From: Lentzea sp.
GTDB lineage: Bacteria > Actinomycetota > Actinomycetes > Mycobacteriales > Pseudonocardiaceae
Length of the DNA: 11,714 nt
Assembly (NCBI GenBank): GCA_030146905.1
Contig: JASLAV010001117.1
Location: 1 to 11,714, forward strand
Direction of reading: 5' to 3'
The notes beneath the pieces were generated by a model that was not told where the DNA came from, made no database searches, and saw only the letters and a program-made list of their open reading frames with translations. Position numbers and translations under genes: made by a program. This document shows, one piece after another, positions 6,819 to 11,714 of this stretch (positions are counted from its first letter, which is position 1; each line of letters opens with the position of its first letter).

Positions 6819-6824
6819 AAGCCG

Positions 6825-8645
6825 ATGCCTGACCAAGGCTCGCGGGGTCACGGCGAGCCGCACTTCGTGGTCCTACCCGACCACGAGGCCGCGCTCGCCG
6901 TGGCCCGTCGCAGTGGTGCGCAGAGGACGCTCACACACGCGTCGGGACGTCCGTGGCTCGTCGGGCGCTGGAGCGACGACGAGATCACCGTCGCGGCGGT
7001 GGGTGAGGTCCGGCTGGCGGTGATCGGCTGGTGCCCGGTCAGCGTCGTGGAACTGGAGCGCGTGGCCGGCGGGTTGCGCGACCTCGCCCACCTCGACGAG
7101 CTCGCGAGGACACTCGAGGGCAGCTTCCACCTCGTCGCCTCGCTGGGCGGGCGGTGCCGGGTCCAGGGCACGGCCTCCGGGCTGCGGCTGGTGTTCCACC
7201 GCAGGATCGGTGACGTCGTGGTCGCCGCCGACCGGGCCGACGTGCTGGGCGAAGCGCCGGTCGACGAGCAGAGCCTGGCCGTGCGGTTGCTCTTCCCGAC
7301 GCCGCACCCGTTGCTGGAACGGACGATGTGGCGCGGCGTGGAGTGCGTGCCGCCCGGCAGCGCGCTGCTGCTCGACGGCGACCGCGCACGGATCACCCGG
7401 TGGTGGCACAGCCCGGAGCCGGTGCGGGGCCTCGCCGAGTCGGTTCCCCGGATCAGGCACGCTCTCACGCAGGCCGTCGGCGTGCGCACGCGCCAAGGCG
7501 GGATTGTGGCGTGCGACCTGTCCGGTGGGCTCGACTCCACCTCCGTCACGTTCCTCGCGGCCCGCTCGCCGGCGCGGATCGTGGCCAGCACGTGGCCCTC
7601 GCTGGACCCGGCTGACGAGGACGTCGCGTGGGCTCGGCGGGCTGCGGCGCACCTGCCGGCGGTCGAGCACGTGGTGTGGCCTGCCGAACGCATCCCGCTG
7701 GTGTACGAGAACCTGCTGGGCGTGGACGACCCGATGGACGAGCCGACCATCGGGATGATGGACCGCCAGCGGCTCCTCGAAGATTTGAAAGGCTTGGCGG
7801 GCAAGGGGTGCCGTGTCCGGCTGACCGGCATCGGCGGTGATCACGTCGCCTGGTGCTCCGAGGCGCACTACCACTCGCTGCTGCGCAGACGGCCGTTGTT
7901 CGCGATTCGTCAGCTGCGGGCGTTCCGGGCGTTGTTCCACTGGCCGCTGCGGCCGGCGATCGCAGCGCTGGCCGACTCGCGGTCCTACCGGGCGTGGCTC
8001 GCCGACGAGGCGGACAACCTGCGTGCGGAGCGGGCACCGAACGTGACCGGAATGCTCGGCTGGGGCATCGGACCGCGCTTGTTCGACTGGGTCACACCCG
8101 AAGCGCACGCTCTCGCCCGTGACGCGCTGCGGGAGGCCGCGCTGACAGCGGAACCGCTGGGGCGCACCAGAGGTGAGCACGGCGATCTGGAGCCGATCCT
8201 GTCGAGCACGCGGATCATCCGGCAGTGGGAGCAGATGAGCACGCGCGCCGGGCTGCCGATCCAGTCCCCGTTCCTGGACGACAGGGTGATCGAAGCATGT
8301 CTGTCCGTGCGGCCGGAGGACCGCGTCACGCCGTGGCGCTACAAGCCCGTGCTCACCGAGGCGATGCGCGGCATCGTGCCGGACGACTGCCTGGCGCGCA
8401 CCAACAAGGCGCAGGCGTCGCTGGAGGCGTCCGCAGGGCTGCGCAGGCACCGCGGCGATCTCGTCGAGCTGTGGGAGGGCTCGAAACTCGCCGAGCTGGG
8501 CCTGGTCGACCGGCGCAGGCTCACCGAGCTCGCGCTGCGCCCGGACACCCCCGAGCTCCGCTCGGCGATCTTGTACTCGACGATCGGCTGCGAGGTGTGG
8601 CTGCGCAGCCTCGACCAGGGAGCGGACCATGCGGCTGCGCGATGA
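6825..8645 (+). CDS. Lasso cyclase (C), asparagine-synthetase-like macrolactam synthetase
   Basis: This 606-residue enzyme should adenylate the side chain of core Asp8 with ATP and let the freed N-terminal amine attack it, closing the ring around the pre-folded tail. Residues 1 to about 210 resemble the glutaminase half of AsnB but lack the N-terminal catalytic Cys, as lasso cyclases do. The synthetase half holds the ATP pyrophosphate loop SGGLDS (233-238), GIGGDH (335-340), QSPFLDD (480-486) and YKPVLTEAM, with Lys507 a candidate for stabilising the acyl-adenylate, then the TNKAQAS segment. ATG 6825 gives the HFVVLPDHEAA start typical of actinobacterial members; its ribosome site is poor. 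The gene overlaps B1 by 17 bp. If the Leu1 prediction holds, this cyclase accepts Leu and not the more usual Gly at position 1. Confidence 0.93.
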   Translation: MPDQGSRGHGEPHFVVLPDHEAALAVARRSGAQRTLTHASGRPWLVGRWSDDEITVAAVGEVRLAVIGWCPVSVVELERVAGGLRDLAHLDELARTLEGSFHLVASLGGRCRVQGTASGLRLVFHRRIGDVVVAADRADVLGEAPVDEQSLAVRLLFPTPHPLLERTMWRGVECVPPGSALLLDGDRARITRWWHSPEPVRGLAESVPRIRHALTQAVGVRTRQGGIVACDLSGGLDSTSVTFLAARSPARIVASTWPSLDPADEDVAWARRAAAHLPAVEHVVWPAERIPLVYENLLGVDDPMDEPTIGMMDRQRLLEDLKGLAGKGCRVRLTGIGGDHVAWCSEAHYHSLLRRRPLFAIRQLRAFRALFHWPLRPAIAALADSRSYRAWLADEADNLRAERAPNVTGMLGWGIGPRLFDWVTPEAHALARDALREAALTAEPLGRTRGEHGDLEPILSSTRIIRQWEQMSTRAGLPIQSPFLDDRVIEACLSVRPEDRVTPWRYKPVLTEAMRGIVPDDCLARTNKAQASLEASAGLRRHRGDLVELWEGSKLAELGLVDRRRLTELALRPDTPELRSAILYSTIGCEVWLRSLDQGADHAAAR

Positions 8646-8880
8646 CATCTCCGTGGCGGACACCGACTACGGCCAGGTGCTGCTCGACGAGCGCACCGGC
8701 CACTACTGGCAGCTCAACCCGACCGGCGTGGTCGTGGTGCGGGCGTTGCTCGGCGGGGCCGACGAGGACGGCGCCGTCGCCGCGCTGACCTCCACCTACG
8801 AGGTCGCGGAGACCCAGGCCCGCCAGGACGTCTCGACGCTGGTGGCGGGGCTGCGCGACGCCGGGCTGGTGACCGCGTGA
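8629..8880 (+). CDS. Lasso RiPP recognition element (B1), PqqD-like
   Basis: This 83-residue winged-helix protein of the PqqD family should bind the YETPQL part of the leader and present the precursor to the peptidase B2, and perhaps to the cyclase. The expected order is visible: an N-terminal beta hairpin (ISVADTDYGQVLLDERTGHYWQLN, about 7-30), in which GHYWQLNPTG is the family hallmark, then a helix (GVVVVRALLGG), another helix (EDGAVAALTSTY) and a C-terminal helix (ARQDVSTLVAGLRDAGLV). The length matches stand-alone B1 proteins of actinobacterial clusters. The start lies inside the cyclase gene, and its end forms a GTGA overlap with B2, so the three are probably translated in a coupled way. 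Splitting B into B1 and B2 is the usual actinobacterial arrangement. Confidence 0.92.
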   Translation: MRLRDDISVADTDYGQVLLDERTGHYWQLNPTGVVVVRALLGGADEDGAVAALTSTYEVAETQARQDVSTLVAGLRDAGLVTA

Positions 8881-9287
8881 CCACCCCCAGCTCGCTGACC
8901 CGCCCGACCGGTGTCCCGTTCGGACGCCGGGTCGCCGCCAGGCTCGCGGTCGCCGTGGCGGTCCCGCTGGCGAAGCTCTCCCCGCGCCGGCTGCGCCAGG
9001 TGCTCGGCGTGCTGCGCCGCGGTGCCCGGCCCGCCGGGTACGAGACGACCAGCGCGGCGCGGAACGCGGTGCTCGCGGTGAGCCTGCGCTGCCTCGGACC
9101 GCAGGGGTGCCTGCCGAGGTCCGTGGCCGTGGTGGTGCTGAGCCGGATGTCGGGCACCTGGCCGACGTGGTGTGCCGGGGTGCGGGTGATGCCGCCGTTC
9201 GGGGCGCACGCGTGGGTCGAGGCGGAGGGCGTGCCGGTCGACGAGAACGTGCCTGCGCAGTACTTCCGGCCGCTGATGACGGTATGA
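8877..9287 (+). CDS. Lasso leader peptidase (B2), transglutaminase-fold cysteine protease
   Basis: This 136-residue cysteine protease of the transglutaminase superfamily should remove the leader after the Thr-Gly pair, with B1 delivering the substrate. The likely triad is Cys78 in QGCLPRS (the CLxRS pattern typical of lasso B2 proteins), His111 in FGAHAWVEAEG, and Asp122 in VPVDEN. An amphipathic N-terminal part (about 20-50, Ala/Val/Arg-rich) precedes the catalytic core. The GTG start overlaps the B1 stop (GTGA), and its own stop overlaps the transporter start (ATGA). The C-terminal YFRPLMTV tail is usual in the family. Assignment is firm from motifs, length and context together. Confidence 0.92.
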   Translation: MTTPSSLTRPTGVPFGRRVAARLAVAVAVPLAKLSPRRLRQVLGVLRRGARPAGYETTSAARNAVLAVSLRCLGPQGCLPRSVAVVVLSRMSGTWPTWCAGVRVMPPFGAHAWVEAEGVPVDENVPAQYFRPLMTV

Positions 9288-11026
9288 AGACGCTCGACCT
9301 GTTCCGCCTGGCCTCCGGGCACGTCCGCCCGCTCGCGCTGGCGGTCGCGGCGACGCTGGTGGCGGCCGGCCTCGGCCTGGCTCAGCCGCAGTTGTTGCGC
9401 CAGGCCGTCGACGCGGCCGCGACGGCGTCCGTGCCGTGGCAGCTGCTGGTCGCGATGTCGGTGTTGTTCGCGGTGCAGGCGTGCGTCGACGGCGTCGGGC
9501 TGTTCCTCCTGGAACGCACGGGAGAACAGGTCGTGCTCGGCGTGCGCCGCCGGATGGTGGCCCGGCTGCTGCGGTTGCGCATGCGGGAGTTCGACCAGCA
9601 CCGGATCGGTGACCTGATGTCGCGGGTCGGCACCGACACGACGGTGCTGCGCGACGTGGTCTCCACCGCCTCGGTGCAACTGGTCACCGGCACGCTCACC
9701 GGTGCGGGCACCGTCGTGCTGATGCTGTTGATCGACCCGGTGCTGTTCGTGTGGGTCATGGCCACGGTCGTCGTCGCGGCGGTGGTCGTGTACTCCCTCG
9801 TCGGCAGGTTGCGCACCGCCGGTGAGCAGATGCAGCGCGGGATCGGCGACATGACAGCCGAGCTGGAGCGCGCGCTCGGAGCGTTGCGCACCGTACGCGC
9901 CTGCCGTGCCGAGGAACGCGAGGAGGAAGCGATCGGGCACCGCGCCGAACAGGCGTGCGCCGCCGGTGTGCGGGCCGCGCGGATCACCTCCGTGATGAGC
10001 CCGGCCGTCGAACTGGCGATGCGGGGCTCCCTGCTCGTCGTGCTGCTGGTCGGTGGCACGCGGGTGGCGAGGGACGCGGCGTCGGTGGGCGACCTGATGG
10101 CGTTCCTCCTCTACGCCACCTACCTGGTGATCCCCTTCACCTCGGTGCTGCAGGGCATCGGGCTGCTGCAGAAGGGCATGGGCGCGCTCGGCAGGGTCGC
10201 CGAGGCTCAGGCGCTGCCGGTCGAGGACGCCTCAGGCACCGCTGTGCCCGAGCCCGCGGGAATCACCCTCGAATTCCGCGACGTCTGGTTCCGCTACCGC
10301 GATCGCCCGGTGCTGCGCGGTGTGTCGTTCACCGTCGAGCCGCACTCGCACGTCGCCCTGGCCGGGCTGTCCGGCGCCGGTAAGTCGACGCTCTTCTCAC
10401 TGGTCGAGCGGTTCTACGAACCCGACGCGGGCGCGTTGCTGGCGAACGGAACGGACATCCGGACATATTCTCGTCATCAATGGCGTGGCCGAATCGCACT
10501 GGTCGACCAGGATTCCCCGGTACTCAACGGCACGCTGCGTGACAATCTTCGTTACTCAGCGCCGGACGCGTCCGACCACGACCTCCGGGAAGTGCTGGAG
10601 CTCGCGAACATCGGCGAACTCGTCTCCCGGCTCCCCGAAGGCCTGGACACACCGCTGGGTGAGCGCGGCCGTGCGTTGTCGGGCGGGGAACGGCAGCGCA
10701 TCGCACTGGCCAGGGCACTTCTCACCCGTCCTGAGCTGCTGCTCCTCGACGAGCCGACGGCACATCTGGACCCGGTGAACGAACGGGCGTTGCACCGGGC
10801 GATCCGGCAGGCCACGCAGGAGTGCGCATTGCTGGTCATCGCCCACCGTTTGTCGACAATTCGCGAGGCAGACCGGGTGGTGGTATTGCACGCGGGTGAG
10901 GTGATCGCCCAGGGCACGCACGACGAGCTGATCGCCATCAATGATTTCTATGGCGCGCTCACCGCCGGTGACCTGGTCGACAACACCAAATCTTTTGAGT
11001 TGAAAACATCCCCTGGATGGAGGTAG
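9284..11026 (+). CDS. Lasso peptide ABC exporter (D), fused permease and ATPase
   Basis: This 580-residue half-transporter works as a dimer in the membrane and should export the mature lasso peptide, which probably also protects the producer. Six hydrophobic segments fill about residues 15-300. The nucleotide-binding domain follows with Walker A GLSGAGKST (361-369, Lys367), the Q-loop region ALVDQDSP, the ABC signature LSGGERQR (465-472), Walker B LLLLDEPT (Asp489, Glu490) and the H-loop AHRLST (His521). I chose ATG 9284, which overlaps the B2 stop; the longer open frame from 9107 only reads through B2 in another frame. There is no C39 peptidase domain, as expected, because B2 does the cutting. 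Codons with A or T in third position cluster around 10450-10560 and after 10830, unlike the rest of the gene. Confidence 0.93.
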   Translation: MKTLDLFRLASGHVRPLALAVAATLVAAGLGLAQPQLLRQAVDAAATASVPWQLLVAMSVLFAVQACVDGVGLFLLERTGEQVVLGVRRRMVARLLRLRMREFDQHRIGDLMSRVGTDTTVLRDVVSTASVQLVTGTLTGAGTVVLMLLIDPVLFVWVMATVVVAAVVVYSLVGRLRTAGEQMQRGIGDMTAELERALGALRTVRACRAEEREEEAIGHRAEQACAAGVRAARITSVMSPAVELAMRGSLLVVLLVGGTRVARDAASVGDLMAFLLYATYLVIPFTSVLQGIGLLQKGMGALGRVAEAQALPVEDASGTAVPEPAGITLEFRDVWFRYRDRPVLRGVSFTVEPHSHVALAGLSGAGKSTLFSLVERFYEPDAGALLANGTDIRTYSRHQWRGRIALVDQDSPVLNGTLRDNLRYSAPDASDHDLREVLELANIGELVSRLPEGLDTPLGERGRALSGGERQRIALARALLTRPELLLLDEPTAHLDPVNERALHRAIRQATQECALLVIAHRLSTIREADRVVVLHAGEVIAQGTHDELIAINDFYGALTAGDLVDNTKSFELKTSPGWR

Positions 11027-11089
11027 AAACACCACTACGATGAATGCCAGCATGGCTACGCCAATCGGAATATGGGAGAAAGGCGAGTC

Positions 11090-11707
11090 GTGTTGCGACG
11101 ATCTCCAGCAGTCGGCACCGAATTCGTCGAGCTTCTGCACGACCACAGCGCCGCCATGCGCGCGCTGGAGAACCTCGTGACCCGCTCGACCTCGGTCAGG
11201 GGCGTGCTCACCAGCCGGGGTGGTGTGGACAGCGCTCTCCTCGACCTGATCGCCGGCGCCACCCAGCGCGGACGTCTGCTGCTCGACCACGCCGTCGCCA
11301 GACACGCCCGGCTGAGACACCAGGTGCTTGTCCGGGTGCTGGCCAAGCCGGCACGGTGCATGCTCGTCTTCGACGACCGCAGCGCGGTGCTGCCACTCGC
11401 GGCGGACGACCTCAACGTGGGCGCGATGCTGCTGCGCGGCCCGCTCGCCACCACGTACGGCGAGCTCTTCGAACTCATGTGGGCGGACGCCCGCCCACCG
11501 GACGACGCGCTCGGCGAGACCGGCCTGTCCACCAGGGAGACCGAGGTCATCGAGCTCCTGCTGGACGGCGCCACGGACCACCAGGTCGCCGCCAGGCTCG
11601 GCATGAGCAGCCGCACCGTGCGCGCGGTGGTGGCCCAGCTGCAACAGCGGTACGGCACCCGTTCACGGATGGCGCTCGGCTTCCAGCTCGCCCGCGGGAC
11701 GAACTAG
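11090..11707 (+). CDS. LuxR-type transcriptional regulator with TrmB/PLD-like effector region
   Basis: This DNA-binding regulator has about 205 residues. The C-terminal LuxR/NarL helix-turn-helix (about 146-203) is clear: LSTRETEVIELLLDGATDHQVAARLGMSSRTVRAVVAQL. The middle (about 20-130) has the feel of the TrmB or phospholipase-D-like sensing part found in many actinobacterial LuxR proteins of RiPP clusters: it contains HARLRHQVLVRVL and, after it, MLVFDDRSAVLPLAADD. No REC domain with a phosphoacceptor pattern is seen. I favour GTG 11090, 6 nt after GGGAGAAAGG. An in-frame ATG at 11072 has no ribosome site and would add six residues. The gene follows the exporter by 63 bp on the same strand and so may be part of the lasso operon or be its private activator. 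The window ends 7 nt after its stop. Confidence 0.82.
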   Translation: MLRRSPAVGTEFVELLHDHSAAMRALENLVTRSTSVRGVLTSRGGVDSALLDLIAGATQRGRLLLDHAVARHARLRHQVLVRVLAKPARCMLVFDDRSAVLPLAADDLNVGAMLLRGPLATTYGELFELMWADARPPDDALGETGLSTRETEVIELLLDGATDHQVAARLGMSSRTVRAVVAQLQQRYGTRSRMALGFQLARGTN

Positions 11708-11714
11708 GGCCTGT

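Noticed and set aside
6873..8663. 596-codon open frame on the minus strand
   Set aside because: It is the antisense shadow of the cyclase gene: Arg/Pro/Gly-rich, with no domain, and the plus-strand frame has all family motifs.
9107..9283. Extended N-terminus of the exporter (59 extra residues)
   Set aside because: This stretch is the B2 peptidase read in another frame. ATG 9284, overlapping the B2 stop, gives a normal transporter start.
11040..11180. 46-codon small open frame starting MNASMATPIG, as a second precursor peptide
   Set aside because: It overlaps the regulator in another frame, has no well-spaced ribosome site (GGAGG is about 16 nt away), no YxxPxL leader and no lasso-like core.
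1..11714. CRISPR array, tRNA, rRNA, insertion sequence or integrase
   Set aside because: I looked on both strands and saw no regularly spaced repeats, no cloverleaf with a CCA-type end, no transposase motifs and no long terminal repeats.

Overview
The window looks like a chromosomal piece of a high-GC actinobacterium. The strong G/C bias at third codon positions, the GTG/TTG starts, the PonA-type penicillin-binding protein and the SigD/ShbA-type sigma factor all fit this. My guess is the order Pseudonocardiales (Lentzea, Saccharothrix or Actinosynnema-like), but that rests on impression and not on a search.

Left part (1-5653). These genes lie on the minus strand: the N-terminal 584 residues of a class A penicillin-binding protein that runs off the window edge, a PfkB-family sugar kinase, a SigD/ShbA-like sigma factor and a small serine alpha/beta hydrolase. 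Between the kinase and the sigma factor, on the plus strand, lies a decayed MFS-exporter pseudogene (about 2929-4077). It has several frame disruptions and a scrambled middle that carries two identical DnaA-box-like 9-mers. A plus-strand epoxide-hydrolase-like gene (5749-6573) starts divergently from the small hydrolase and ends in a strong hairpin.

Right part (6614-11707). This is a complete, compact lasso peptide gene cluster, all on the plus strand. In order it holds the precursor A (33 aa), the cyclase C (asparagine-synthetase-like), the RiPP recognition element B1 (PqqD-like), the transglutaminase-fold leader peptidase B2, the ABC exporter D and a LuxR-type regulator. C/B1, B1/B2 and B2/D overlap, so translation is probably coupled.

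The main result is the precursor. Its predicted core, LLASSGNDRIIFSKN, aligns residue for residue and without gaps with citrulassin A (LLGLAGNDRLVLSKN, from memory). Leu1, the ring-closing Asp8, the GND-R block and the SKN tail are all kept. B1 should bind the leader (YETPQL motif), B2 should cut after the Thr-Gly pair, C should adenylate Asp8 and close the ring on the Leu1 amine, and D should export the product. No peptidylarginine deiminase is present in the window, so whether Arg9 becomes citrulline depends on a gene elsewhere. The class is known; the core variant, its probable non-Streptomyces host and the attached regulator are what may be new.
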